From: Chryseobacterium indologenes
Lineage (GTDB): Bacteria; Bacteroidota; Bacteroidia; Flavobacteriales; Weeksellaceae
Assembly: GCF_018362995.1 (NCBI RefSeq)
Contig: NZ_CP074372.1
Span: forward strand, 4,588,001 to 4,652,000
Length of the DNA: 64,000 nt
Direction: 5' to 3'
The notes beneath the pieces are model-generated. The model did no database searches. It had not been told where the DNA came from and worked only from the letters and a program-made list of their open reading frames with translations. Below are positions 26,701 to 35,540 of the stretch, in pieces. The position numbers were made by a program, and so were the translations under genes. How positions within the stretch are numbered: position 1 is the stretch's first letter; every line of letters starts with the position of its first letter.

Positions 26701-28949
26701 CAAACGTGCCATGACCAGAATACTTCTCCATTTACCTTAAAAACAACCAATGCATTTCCTTCTTTTACCTTATTAACAGGTACCTTTATTTTTGCATCTT
26801 CCCCTGAGCCTATAATATCCAAAGTATAATTTTCTTTAGATTTTATCAATCCCATATTATCTTCCCACAATACATCAGCGGTTACGGTTCCTGGAGGTAT
26901 GTCAACCCCTTTCATATAATTCCCGTTTCTCCACATTTCGTAGGCTTTTTTTACAGGAATATATAATCCGTCTACATTATTGCCTTCCTTATCTTTGCCT
27001 GTGAAAATGTAGCTGTTGGGAGCCTTAGTCCAGTCTAGTGATTTTACTTCAACTGTTAATGTTGCATTTCCTGCGCACTGTCCTGGCGCCGGAGTAAAGG
27101 TGTAAGTAGTTGTTGTCTGATTGTTTGGAGCAGGTGTCCATGTACCGGTAATCCCTTCATTTGAAGCAATCGGTAAATTAAATACCCCACCTTGATTTAT
27201 AGCTGCAATCTGTGTAAATGTAGGGATTACAGGATTTGGGCATGCATTGCCATTGCATAACTGTTGCACAGGGTTTAACAGCATGTATAATGCAGCATTG
27301 CTTTGGCTGGAAACTTCGGCAATGATATTTTCATTAGTATAAGCATTATAATTAACAGTTAATTTATAGCATAAGAAACCATTATAAATTTCAGTAGCAG
27401 GATTTGTAAATGTATGATTGTACAATACTCCTCCATTTGGATAGTATAATTTTACCCAGACATCCGTTCCGCTCCAGTTATTCTTAGGAATATAAATGGT
27501 ATAAGTTTGCCCGTTACGGTTGATACATACTCCGCTTGCTTTATTTATACAGGCATTTTGAAGTGTAAAGTTATTCCATTCACTTTGTGGCAATACCGGT
27601 AAGGTATAAGATACTGCAGCATCTGATGGGCTGCTCACCTCAAAAACTAGGTCTTCGAAAGGATAGGCTGCAGTTTGTTTGATGTAATAATACTGTGTGC
27701 CGTTTGCGGATGTAACCTTTGGCAGACTAGCTGTATTTAAAGTAATCGGAGATAAAGCCGTTCCTCCTCCGTAACCAAAAGCCCTTACTGTTACAGTATT
27801 TCCATTCCACTGGTTTACAGGAATCAGAATTTCTGCAAAACCACCATGTTGACGATTGAAACAAACGTCTGCCTTGGGAACTCCACAAACATCTGATGTC
27901 CCAGCGGTATTCCATTGATCTTGTAGAATTGCCGGCAAGGTATAAGATACTGCAGCATCTGATGGGCTGCTCACTTCAAAAACAAGATCTTCAGTAGGAT
28001 ATGCAGCTGTTTGTTTGATATAATAGTACTGTGTACCGTTTGCAGAGATTACTTTAGGCAAATCCACTGTATTTAATGTAACGGGAGATAAAGCCGTCCC
28101 TCCTCCGTAACCAAAAGCTTTTACTGTTACAGTATTTCCATTCCATTGATTTACAGGAATTAAGATTTCAGCAAACCCGCCATGTAGACGACTGAAACAA
28201 ACATCAGCTTTAGGAACTTCGCATACATCTGCTGTCCCAGCGGTATTCCATTGATTTGGTGGTATTGCCGGCAAGGTATAAGATACTGCAGCATCTGATT
28301 GACTGCTCACTTCAAAAACAAGATCTTCAGTAGGAGCAGCTGCCGTACGTTTAATATAATAATACTGTGTACCGTTTGCAGAGGTTACTTTAGGTAAATC
28401 CACTGTATTTAATGTAACAGGTGATAATGCCAATCCTCCTGCAATACCATAAGCTGTTAATGTCACACTATTTCCATTCCACTGGTTTACGGGAATTAAT
28501 ATTTCAGCAAAGCCTCCATGCAGACGGTTGAAGCATACATCAGCTTTAGGAACTCCACATACATCAGCCGTCCCAGCGGTATTCCATTGATCTTGTGGTA
28601 ATGCTGGTAAGGTATAGGATATGGCGGGATCTGACTGACTGCTTACTTCGAAAACAAGATCTTCAGTAGGAGCAGCTGCCGTACGTTTAATATAATAATA
28701 CTGTGTATCGCTTGCAGAGGTTACTTTAGGTAAATCCACTGTATTTAATGTAACAGGTGATAATGCCAGTCCTCCTGCGATACCATGAGCTGTTAATGTT
28801 ACGTTATTTCCATTCCATTGGTTTACGGGAATCATGATTTCAGCAAAGCCCCCATGTAAACGCTTAAAGCAAACATTACTTTGAGCAAAGCCTGTAAACC
28901 ATGAAATAAAGAATAGAAAGATAAAAATCTTCAGTAGTTTTTTTTTCAT
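23781..28949 (-). CDS. Large type IX-secreted cell-surface protein with four 112-residue repeats
   Basis: 1722 residues. Signal peptide (1-23, ending GFAQ). Four near-identical 112-residue units follow (about 26-137, 138-249, 250-361, 362-470), each starting VCFxRxHGGFAE and ending QWNTAGTxDVC; a divergent fifth unit lies near 478-575. An Ig/SprB-like segment (about 580-650) precedes two long blocks, each with a MDRNLGAI- or QDRNLGAI-type motif, YQWGRKDP and DPCPxGWRxP, resembling the Fibrobacter succinogenes major-paralog type domain. The C-terminus has LYPNPVKD and the rest of a type A sorting domain (about 1650-1722), so it is exported by the type IX system and anchored or released. Likely an adhesin or surface-layer protein; ligand unknown. 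It has its own terminator. Confidence 0.88.
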   Translation of the reverse strand: MKKKLLKIFIFLFFISWFTGFAQSNVCFKRLHGGFAEIMIPVNQWNGNNVTLTAHGIAGGLALSPVTLNTVDLPKVTSASDTQYYYIKRTAAAPTEDLVFEVSSQSDPAISYTLPALPQDQWNTAGTADVCGVPKADVCFNRLHGGFAEILIPVNQWNGNSVTLTAYGIAGGLALSPVTLNTVDLPKVTSANGTQYYYIKRTAAAPTEDLVFEVSSQSDAAVSYTLPAIPPNQWNTAGTADVCEVPKADVCFSRLHGGFAEILIPVNQWNGNTVTVKAFGYGGGTALSPVTLNTVDLPKVISANGTQYYYIKQTAAYPTEDLVFEVSSPSDAAVSYTLPAILQDQWNTAGTSDVCGVPKADVCFNRQHGGFAEILIPVNQWNGNTVTVRAFGYGGGTALSPITLNTASLPKVTSANGTQYYYIKQTAAYPFEDLVFEVSSPSDAAVSYTLPVLPQSEWNNFTLQNACINKASGVCINRNGQTYTIYIPKNNWSGTDVWVKLYYPNGGVLYNHTFTNPATEIYNGFLCYKLTVNYNAYTNENIIAEVSSQSNAALYMLLNPVQQLCNGNACPNPVIPTFTQIAAINQGGVFNLPIASNEGITGTWTPAPNNQTTTTYTFTPAPGQCAGNATLTVEVKSLDWTKAPNSYIFTGKDKEGNNVDGLYIPVKKAYEMWRNGNYMKGVDIPPGTVTADVLWEDNMGLIKSKENYTLDIIGSGEDAKIKVPVNKVKEGNALVVFKVNGEVFWSWHVWVTDAPTNGTTYKSYDDVKRQLSDGTVETIPNAEWGWMDRNLGAIGSSLNGEGWNRNGGLMYQWGRKDPFPPLTNRDASFYQVTGSVGKIIYNEAVPRFNFPNSFNYKNFNDLRLFINKSTANITDNIRTSVKNPLSLLYVNDDGTANPSIYGTASNVPYYYNWFGQVPGLQTSDLSKVNLWSDNSLGVQATTDISVPQPYRNKSSYDPCPNGWRLPSLLVASSLKSMRIDFTPFGTKINSPLSALNTYQIPPGLSNLKTYLTGIKIYPQYGFDMSNVGGNNIGIFPGTGWIGNGISTDTRYHGKPEFTDQLETYLWTSTMTSFGGYSSIASALRLIPSSDQIVNNYRPDPTNYPNVYGFYNYRPAEDYPTNNAHACRCIKDPLFVKNNYNFETTFFSETETYKTGLDNPNTYMVTKSTADQTVSIPVSKAFSVQSNYLGNTQILNTTSFNDLKANILWTDNPALVTRLTVNNPSSKDAIIDVKVNANQSGNAVVTLHNGSISNPVHWSWHIWVTNTPVNSLTYVNDDPIITDNYTNYTQQGTIMKTTIQDRNLGAIDVMPALYTQSAADIAQLNNSQGLHYQWGRKDPLPTFTNIAPNNTKFNVFSGITNNGVVTYSTLTETTYNSTNVVDYNTYKSSINTADKIDVRIEKLLGYSVANPLKFMKPTVAYPTRSDVTYILGSDWLFDTNYHGLYDERWGLGTKKSVFDPCPDGWRIPETGTTPIKSSPWSLKNNPEFFTSGGRDGKIVDLTEEGYYGAVITHYPAGIISPYGNTVGFKFENSLYNVGYYPKGYMRGKRSVLNAGQLNGTIDALSASGIWYANLHQNLTGRGTFMSLDRFNRILVKYTDADPYVGMNCRCVKQEDNGTPRGPLPGIPVTPNTGMQARTTFSKTAIEEKVKDDKLVLYPNPVKDILYIEAKDDKDYYYQIYNMSGQLVKEGKFINKQTDVTSLLSGAYLVRINNSETIVKIIKK
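27540..28874 (-). repeat. Four tandem 336-bp coding repeats
   Basis: The units occupy 28539-28874, 28203-28538, 27867-28202 and about 27540-27866. Similarity is high at the DNA level too, including silent sites (for example the GTATTCCATTGATCTTG-like stretch at each unit end), pointing to recent duplication or gene conversion. Confidence 0.85.
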
Positions 28950-28970
28950 TATTTAATTTTTTTCATATGT

Positions 28971-29102
28971 TCAATAATTCTTGGGAACCAATAGGTCTGT
29001 TAGCCATATTTTAAATGTTAACCGGTGACAATTAGGTGGTGAGTTTGACGGATACAACCGAGCGTAATACAGCCCAGATTGATAAGGAAGTTTTTTTCTC
29101 AT
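28971..29102 (-). CDS. Possible 43-residue peptide or gene-start remnant (copy A)
   Basis: An ATG frame beginning MRKKLPYQSGLYYARLYPSN and ending at a TGA. It is preceded by CCTAAAAAACATGCAT. Its first ~35 bases match copy B at 29318-29416 apart from small insertions or deletions, which suggests both derive from one gene start. No function known; it may be a decayed 5' end rather than a working gene. Confidence 0.3.
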   Translation of the reverse strand: MRKKLPYQSGLYYARLYPSNSPPNCHRLTFKIWLTDLLVPKNY

Positions 29103-29317
29103 ATGCATGTTTTTTAGGATTTATCTGATTTTATATTATGAATAACCCGTATTCAAGTTCCTAGGTTCCGAATCATAGATTTAGAAGAAGTATAATAAAT
29201 AGCAGACTTGTAGAACAGATTATTTATAACAACCATTTTTTATTGTAAAATCACAATAAAATAATCCAAATCAGATGGGTAAATTGTTAAAATATTACAA
29301 TATTCTGATTTAAATAA

Positions 29318-29416
29318 TTATGGTAGATTTGTTGGAGTCGTGCTATCTTGTAATGGATAATAGGCTGATAATAGAATATAAGCAGCCCGGATTGGGATTA
29401 ACAGTCTTTTTCTCAT
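29318..29416 (-). CDS. Possible 32-residue peptide or gene-start remnant (copy B)
   Basis: An ATG frame beginning MRKRLLIPIRAAYILLSAYY and ending at a TAA. Upstream bases CCTAAAAACACAAAC resemble those before copy A. It could encode a small hydrophobic peptide, or be the remains of an exported protein's signal sequence. Confidence 0.3.
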   Translation of the reverse strand: MRKRLLIPIRAAYILLSAYYPLQDSTTPTNLP

Positions 29417-29599
29417 GTTTGTGTTTTTAGGTTTTTAGTTTTTATAAAAAATAATGGATAATCAATTATACAGTTATATCAATTTACAATCAGGAGGAAC
29501 AAAAAGAAAAAATCATAAAATAAATATTATATTAATGAGAATTTTCTATTATCTTTTTTACGCTTTTTGTAATGTTTTTATATAAATAGGGATATAAAA

Positions 29600-29631
29600 T
29601 TGTATTAATCTACTAATAACCATTATGTTTG
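29600..29631 (+). promoter_or_regulatory. Candidate promoter of the HxlR regulator gene
   Basis: TTG at 29600-29602, 21 bases, then TATGTTTG at 29624-29631 (fits TAnnTTTG). The ATG follows 30 bases later. Confidence 0.55.
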
Positions 29632-29660
29632 CAAAGTTACAATATTAAAAAAAACACACA

Positions 29661-29987
29661 ATGAGTCAAAAAAATCTGACTAATGAAACCTCAACTGAGG
29701 GCAGAGAAATATGCCCTGTTCAGAAACTTTTAAAATCCCTTTCAGGGAAATTAAAACCGGAAATATTGAGTTTGGCATTTAAGTCAACTTTACGTTTTAG
29801 CAGTTTACTGCGCGAGATTGAAGGATCGAATAAACAATCACTATCCATTGCATTAAGAGAACTGGAAGAAATGAATGTATTGGAAAGAGTGGTCGTCAGG
29901 CAGAAACCTTTACACGTAGAATATAATCTTACTGCAAAAGGAAAAGCATTGATCCCCATTTTTCAGCAATTAGAAGCTTTGGTATAA
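29661..29987 (+). CDS. HxlR-family winged-helix transcriptional regulator
   Basis: 108 residues, the normal size for the family. A CPVQKLLKSLSGKLKPEIL start (the conserved Cys near residue 18 and the following helix), a recognition region RFSSLLREIEGSNKQSLSIALRELE and a wing ending HVEYNLTAKGKAL. The usual GKW triad before the helix is GKL here. Such regulators respond to redox or electrophilic stress and often control a neighbouring gene. The nearest neighbours are the divergent large surface protein and the convergent phospholipase gene, so no target is evident. Confidence 0.87.
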   Translation: MSQKNLTNETSTEGREICPVQKLLKSLSGKLKPEILSLAFKSTLRFSSLLREIEGSNKQSLSIALRELEEMNVLERVVVRQKPLHVEYNLTAKGKALIPIFQQLEALV

Positions 29988-30022
29988 AAAGAATACTATT
30001 TTATCTTTAAAATAATTTTAAA

Positions 30023-30053
30023 CTAAAAAGTCGGTTCTGAGCAGAACCGGCTT
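30023..30053 (-). terminator. Terminator of the phospholipase operon
   Basis: GTCGGTTCTG/CAGAACCGGC stem with a 2-base turn; read on the minus strand it is followed by CTTTTTAG. It lies 6 bases after the phospholipase stop and may also end HxlR transcription. Confidence 0.75.
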
Positions 30054-30058
30054 GCTAT

Positions 30059-31240
30059 TTATTTGCATGAAGAATTTAAAGGATTGTTAAGATAATCTTT
30101 CCCCTTCGGAGGTTGTACAAAATAAGACGTTCCATAAGTATTTCCTGAGCGGAAAAAATCCGTAGAGATTACTTGTGCACCACTGCTGAAAGCTGCCTTA
30201 GATCGAGTGAAATCGTTGGTTTTGGCTTCATAGGTTTCAATATCTGATCTGGTTCTGACTATAAAACCCTGTTTTACCAGATCCTGTATCTCTTTCTGTC
30301 TTACAATGGCGTTATCCCGTAGTATAAACCCTGCGAAAGAATCATCAGGCTCACTGTTCAGGAACATCACTCTTTCTTTTAATGAACCGTCTATGAGGTA
30401 AGGATTGTTTTTTGAAGATAAAGTTCCAGCACTTCCGGGAAGCAGCATAAAAATAAATTTTCCTTTGCTGTCGTTCAGTTTAGGCCAGTTATTATGAGTT
30501 ACAGCTTCTTTGAGTGTTTGGTATTTACCCTGAACTTCTTTTGGTGTGATGATTTTGTCTTTCCCAAGGTATTTTACAATTTCTCCATCCAGATCATCAT
30601 AAGCTTTTTTATCGAAAGGAAGGACTTTTGTACTGTTTTCAAGAATCGGGAAACCGGAATCTTTGGCTTCGATCATCATGAAGACCGGAGTGTGATCAGG
30701 ATGTTGATCAGACCAGGTTTTAAGAGCGGTAAGTGCATCTTTCAAAGTGGGATAGTGAGTTCTGAAATCGATATCTGCCATATGCAGTACTTTGAAGCCA
30801 GGCTGATCCAGACCTTTTGTATTGAAAGAAGCCAGATCTGTTACTCCCTTTGCTTTTAATATCTCATACGTGGCAGGATGGCTGAATCTGCTTCCTTCCG
30901 GATCATAGTATACATCTATTTCCAGGCCTCTCAGATTGGCGTTGAGCTGTTCTGTGAAATCAGGGTGATTATAATTCAGTCCTTCTTTCAGGTCCATTCC
31001 ATAAGGGTGGTACTCTTTAAATTTGGCTTTTTGCTCTTCAGACATCATACTGCTGTATTTCTGCATCATTCCGTTGATGATGGGAGTTACCAGATCCAAT
31101 ACTTTAGGATCTGCCGGCTGGGCGTATGAATTATGAGTTCCTACAATCTGCAGTTGATTGATTCTTACATTCTGGCATTTATCCTGTGCCTGCAGCAGGG
31201 CTGTCATACAAAATGCAGCTCCATAAATATACTTTTTCAT
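30059..31240 (-). CDS. Secreted Ca2+-dependent phosphoinositide phospholipase C
   Basis: 393 residues with a signal peptide ending LQAQ (about residue 19). The catalytic core of the Ca-dependent bacterial PI-PLC family is visible: GTHNSY with His36, GLEIDVYYDPEG (acidic metal ligands) near 107, KVLHMADIDFRTHYPT with the second His, and PVFMMIEAKD. These enzymes cleave phosphatidylinositol or related glycerophospholipids to diacylglycerol and a cyclic inositol phosphate. It is the second gene of a two-gene operon, 17 bases after a TonB-dependent receptor, which suggests the released head group or a bound complex is taken up; that link is inference. Confidence 0.87.
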   Translation of the reverse strand: MKKYIYGAAFCMTALLQAQDKCQNVRINQLQIVGTHNSYAQPADPKVLDLVTPIINGMMQKYSSMMSEEQKAKFKEYHPYGMDLKEGLNYNHPDFTEQLNANLRGLEIDVYYDPEGSRFSHPATYEILKAKGVTDLASFNTKGLDQPGFKVLHMADIDFRTHYPTLKDALTALKTWSDQHPDHTPVFMMIEAKDSGFPILENSTKVLPFDKKAYDDLDGEIVKYLGKDKIITPKEVQGKYQTLKEAVTHNNWPKLNDSKGKFIFMLLPGSAGTLSSKNNPYLIDGSLKERVMFLNSEPDDSFAGFILRDNAIVRQKEIQDLVKQGFIVRTRSDIETYEAKTNDFTRSKAAFSSGAQVISTDFFRSGNTYGTSYFVQPPKGKDYLNNPLNSSCK

Positions 31241-31257
31241 ATGAATAAAACTTTTGA

Positions 31258-34104
31258 TTAAAAATTGAAATTGAATCCCAGTTGTCCACGCATTCCTGAA
31301 TAAGAAATATTTTCTACCCGGTCTTTCGTGCCCATATAAAATCGGTTGGGTTCATTAAGAATATTGTTAAGCTCTATAAACAGACGGATTTTCTTTGTAA
31401 GGCTGTAAGAAGTGGAAAGGTCTACTGTAAAGTTTTTATCAAAATACTGATAATGATCTGCACCGGCAGCCGCTCTGATTTCGCTTACATAATTTCCTTT
31501 GTAGTTTCCGGCAATACGCACCATCAGCTTGCTGGTTTCATAGAATAGGATGGTATTGAAAATATGTTTGGCCTGATTAGGGATCGTGGTAGACATTGTT
31601 CCGGTCTGTTTGCCGTTTTCGTATACCGGCATGTTCATTTTGGAAGAGATATAAGTATAGTTCCCTTCAAAACCGATATTTTTCAAAAAGCCGGGAAGGT
31701 TTTCAAAACGTTTAGAGATCCCGAATTCAAAACCGAACAGTTGGGCTCCTTCAAGGTTTTTAGGGGCTGTAAAAGTATACGCTCTTCCTGCCAGATCTAC
31801 TACAGACTGGTCTTTGTAGATAAGATTGGTGATGTCTTTATAGAATACTCCGGCTGTTATCAGATCCAGTTTTCCAAAGTAATTTTCAAACATAATATCA
31901 AAATTATTTGAAAACGTAGGATCCAGTTTGGTATTTCCCTGAGTAATGGTGTTGGTAATGTCATTGACAATGGTTCCGGGATTTAAATCGTTAAAATCTG
32001 GTCTTGCAAAAGATCGGGTGTAGGCAAGTCTCAGGATTCTGTCACTGCTGATATTCCATTTCATATTTACCATAGGAAGTACAACATTGTAAGTTTTATT
32101 GTCTTTAATATCTTCCGTTTTACTGTCTTTATTAGAGGTGACTTTTTTGCCCCAGAAGGTAACGTCATTATATTCATTTCTGAAACCTCCCAATACCTGA
32201 AGCTTGTCCGAAATCTTCCAGGTTCCCATCAGGTAAGCCGCCCATACATTTTCAGTACCTCTATAGGAACTTGTAATATTTGAGTTGCTGTCTTTACCGC
32301 TCACCTGCATCAATCCTAAACTGTTTTGTGTGGCAGGATTGTACATCTGATCAATCTGCGCATTGGTAATCTGATCGATGATCACCGCATTGTAAGGATT
32401 CCCCAATGGATTCATGAAACCTCCTTTATACTGAAAAGCTTCACGCTCAAGCTGATTCAGGTAAGTTACCGGAGTTCCGGGAATTCCTAATGATGATTTG
32501 GGCATCCAGACAAGCAGAGAACTGTTGACGATTTTGTTCTTATTATTGTATTTGGTCCCGAATTTAAGCTCAAAATTATCGGCTGCTTTATATTTAATAT
32601 CAATTTGCCCTCTGAGATCTGTTTCGCTATTACGGTTCTGGCTTAAAATAATCTGATTCAATTTAAGTTTATCCGCTGCAATAGCCTGCTGGTTATAAGG
32701 CAGAGTATATCTTCCGGTATCGCCAATACCGTCCGGAGCGTCCATTGCCATATATTTTCTTCCGTCAGCAGAAAGATTTCCATAAGTCATTGGCTGCATA
32801 AAGTTGACCATAGGATAACCTCTTTCATGAGGATCAAGGTTGTCAGGAGAATTGAATTTAAACTCAGAACGTGCCTTGGATACGGACCAATTGACCTCCA
32901 TACGCTGTCCCACCTGATGATTACCACCCAGCTGCATAGAATACAGATCTGTAAGATAATCTGCATGACGTGCCTGAAGAAGTACATTTTTGCTGTCAAA
33001 ATTAAAATAGGTTTCCCTTACGGACTGGCCGTCTTTGTACTGGCTGTATAATGCTTTGGCGTATAATTTATTCCTGCTGTCTATCTCATAATCCAACCCT
33101 AAATTGAATCCCAAAGTTCGTCGGTTCGCAAGGTAATCGCGAAGCTGAAGCTGATTGATGGAGTAGGAGGCTGTTTTATCTTTCAGCCCATAGTTATAAA
33201 TATTCCTCATCTGGTCAATAGCCGTGGAACGCTCCCAGATTACTGCTGAGGTAATGAATTTCAGCTTATCGGTAATTTTATTTCCATAAACAATGGATGT
33301 ATTGTAAGTAGGGGATTTGGACATATTGACATAGCCTGTAGCCATACTTATAGCCAGAGTTTCTCTATTGGGTGAAGTTTTCGTGATAAAATCCACATTT
33401 CCACCAATGGCATCTCCGTCAAGATCTGGAGTTAAGGCCTTAGACAAACGTACATTCTGAATAAGTTCCGAAGGGAAAATATCCATCTGAATTCCACGGT
33501 TGGCATTGTCACCGCTGGCGCTCGGCATTCTGTTACCATTCAGAGTGGAAGCGGTCCATTGTATAGGCGTTCCCCTTACCGCTACAAAACGTCCTTCACC
33601 CATATCTCTTTCAATGGAAACACCCTGCATACGCTGTACAGCATCTGCGGCATTACGATCCGGCAGTTTCCCGATAGCATCGGCAGACAGTACTTCTGTA
33701 ATCGTGTTGGAGTTTTTCTTCATAGTAATTGCTCTCGCCTGTGATGCTTTATACACACTGGTAACCACTACTTCCTGAAGATTGTTTTCTTTAAACTTGG
33801 CTCCGAATTTAATTAATCCAAGATCTAATTCCTTTTTATCCGTAATGGTGAAAGGAATATAAACATTATCATATCCCTTATATTCTACCACAAGCTTATA
33901 ACTTCCGTCATAAACATTGTTAAGAACAAAAGAACCATCAGTATCGGAAGTTACCTTCTGTGCGCTGTTCTCAATGTAAACCAAGGCATTTGGAAGGTTT
34001 CCCTGACTGTCTACTACAGTTCCGTGTACGGTGGTTTGTGCAAAGGCCAATGGCCCAAGAAGAAAAAATGCTGCTTTTGTTAAAAAAAGTCTTTCTCGTG
34101 ACAT
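31258..34104 (-). CDS. TonB-dependent receptor with N-terminal carboxypeptidase-like domain
   Basis: 948 residues: signal peptide (1-23, ending LAFAQ), a CarboxypepD_reg-like beta domain (about 24-105), a plug with SADAIGKLPDRNAADAVQRM and VAVRG (about 125-240), and a barrel ending GQLGFNFNF with the terminal Phe. The plug wording (LPDRNAADAVQRMQGVSIER) places it in the TonB-Xanth-Caul type rather than the SusC type, and no SusD gene is beside it. Substrate unknown; operon with a PI-PLC suggests inositol phosphate or lipid-derived phosphate. A membrane AraC regulator lies 135 bases upstream in the same direction. Confidence 0.92.
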   Translation of the reverse strand: MSRERLFLTKAAFFLLGPLAFAQTTVHGTVVDSQGNLPNALVYIENSAQKVTSDTDGSFVLNNVYDGSYKLVVEYKGYDNVYIPFTITDKKELDLGLIKFGAKFKENNLQEVVVTSVYKASQARAITMKKNSNTITEVLSADAIGKLPDRNAADAVQRMQGVSIERDMGEGRFVAVRGTPIQWTASTLNGNRMPSASGDNANRGIQMDIFPSELIQNVRLSKALTPDLDGDAIGGNVDFITKTSPNRETLAISMATGYVNMSKSPTYNTSIVYGNKITDKLKFITSAVIWERSTAIDQMRNIYNYGLKDKTASYSINQLQLRDYLANRRTLGFNLGLDYEIDSRNKLYAKALYSQYKDGQSVRETYFNFDSKNVLLQARHADYLTDLYSMQLGGNHQVGQRMEVNWSVSKARSEFKFNSPDNLDPHERGYPMVNFMQPMTYGNLSADGRKYMAMDAPDGIGDTGRYTLPYNQQAIAADKLKLNQIILSQNRNSETDLRGQIDIKYKAADNFELKFGTKYNNKNKIVNSSLLVWMPKSSLGIPGTPVTYLNQLEREAFQYKGGFMNPLGNPYNAVIIDQITNAQIDQMYNPATQNSLGLMQVSGKDSNSNITSSYRGTENVWAAYLMGTWKISDKLQVLGGFRNEYNDVTFWGKKVTSNKDSKTEDIKDNKTYNVVLPMVNMKWNISSDRILRLAYTRSFARPDFNDLNPGTIVNDITNTITQGNTKLDPTFSNNFDIMFENYFGKLDLITAGVFYKDITNLIYKDQSVVDLAGRAYTFTAPKNLEGAQLFGFEFGISKRFENLPGFLKNIGFEGNYTYISSKMNMPVYENGKQTGTMSTTIPNQAKHIFNTILFYETSKLMVRIAGNYKGNYVSEIRAAAGADHYQYFDKNFTVDLSTSYSLTKKIRLFIELNNILNEPNRFYMGTKDRVENISYSGMRGQLGFNFNF

Positions 34105-34239
34105 CCTTATAAAGTTTGGTGCAAAGATGTCAGCTCCCCCAAAAGTTTTCGTTCATTTAAATTTTATGCAACTCCTTCTGTTGAGTTCGAGGTGAACTAT
34201 ATTGTAAATCAGCAAGTTGCTAATATTAAATAATTGTAA

Positions 34240-35289
34240 CTAATGAACAAGCTGAGAAGGAAGACAGTCGAATTCCTTTTTAAAATATTTATAAAAGGTA
34301 GATTTGGATTTAAAACCACATTGAAACGCAAGGTCCGTAACACTTGCTGAAGGATCTTCCGACAAAATCTGTTTAAAATGTTGTATACGGCTTCTATTGG
34401 TATATTCGTGGAAATTGGAATTAAGATGTTTATTAAAAGTGATGCTTAAATCCGCCTTGCTTATTTTCAGATGATGCGAGAGCTGGTCTAAGGTAAATTC
34501 TTCATCCAGATATACATGACTCTCCTGATAGAAGGAAATAATGGCACTTTGTACAGAATCGAAATCTATTTTTGAAAGATCTTTATACTGATAGGTTTCT
34601 TTGGGTGCGGAAGAATGTGATATATTTTGCTGTTCCTGCAGTTTGTGCTGGTACGTTAAAATATAAACGTATAAAATCCACCCGAACTGAAAGAGAAACA
34701 GTAGGCTGTAGATCTTTTGATAGATCAGAGTATCCCAACCCAGCTGGTAGACCATCCAGAAAATTAATACTCCGAATAATACATAACCAACCAGATAGCG
34801 AAAATTACCGGCTACAGGGTGGGTGATGTTTTTGCGGTATCTTGTCAGTAAATAAATACACAAAACAAGACACACGATCCAGTAATAACTGTAATAAACG
34901 AAATAGGATTTGTAAGATGCAATCGCCAGATCCGCCCATGAAAGATCAAGCATTTTGGCAGAAGTTGCAATTGCATGGTGAATAACCACCAAAGTCAGCG
35001 GAATAACGAGATATTTAAGCTTATCTCTCCATTTTGCATGAATTAAATATGTAGTGATATAAAGAAAAATAAGCCCTTTAAAAACCCGAAGGCTTCCCGG
35101 AATTTCATACAAAACAGATTCATAGCCAAATCTTTGGATGATGAAATATTCATACCCCATATCCAGTGCGACCACTCCAATGTACAGGAGCAGCATATTC
35201 AGTACAGATTCCCTGTTTTTGATGAGGGACATCAGCAGCGTAAGGGTGATAAGTGCCTGTAGTACAACTACCATAATGATATATAACAT
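34240..35289 (-). CDS. Membrane-anchored AraC-family transcriptional regulator
   Basis: 349 residues. The first ~215 residues contain about six or seven hydrophobic helices, the rest a linker (about 220-240) and an AraC-type double helix-turn-helix (about 245-349; SKADLSITFNKHLNSNFHEY, DLAFQCGFKSKSTFYKYFKK). This design senses a signal in the membrane and acts directly on DNA. Being just upstream of the receptor-phospholipase operon on the same strand, it is a candidate regulator of it. CAAAATTA at 35307-35314 reads TAATTTTG on the minus strand and may be its -7 box. Confidence 0.85.
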   Translation of the reverse strand: MLYIIMVVVLQALITLTLLMSLIKNRESVLNMLLLYIGVVALDMGYEYFIIQRFGYESVLYEIPGSLRVFKGLIFLYITTYLIHAKWRDKLKYLVIPLTLVVIHHAIATSAKMLDLSWADLAIASYKSYFVYYSYYWIVCLVLCIYLLTRYRKNITHPVAGNFRYLVGYVLFGVLIFWMVYQLGWDTLIYQKIYSLLFLFQFGWILYVYILTYQHKLQEQQNISHSSAPKETYQYKDLSKIDFDSVQSAIISFYQESHVYLDEEFTLDQLSHHLKISKADLSITFNKHLNSNFHEYTNRSRIQHFKQILSEDPSASVTDLAFQCGFKSKSTFYKYFKKEFDCLPSQLVH

Positions 35290-35540
35290 GATAACTGATA
35301 TTTTGCCAAAATTATAGATAATATGGGCATGGCATCTTTAACAAATTATTAAATATGAATTTAGTAATGTAATTAAGAGACAAATTCTGATCAGTTTTTC
35401 AGGGATTCCCACTTTTCTATATTGAGTGGTTATTCCTATTTTAGCTGATAAGAATCTGCCTTGGCTGGCTTTTTGGATGTTTTATTATTCCAGATTCAAT
35501 ATCCGTTTCAATATATCCAACCATTGATACAATATTATTC

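Larger units (their letters stand above)
28950..29660. other. 711-bp AT-rich stretch with two short related frames
   Basis: No conventional gene. It contains two short minus-strand frames starting MRKK/MRKR (listed separately) whose starts and upstream bases resemble each other, and the promoter region of the HxlR regulator on the right. The rest is AT-rich without recognisable structure. Confidence 0.5.

Noticed and set aside
27727..27915. Short minus-strand frame within the repeat region
   Set aside because: Out-of-frame reading of the repeat units of the large surface protein.
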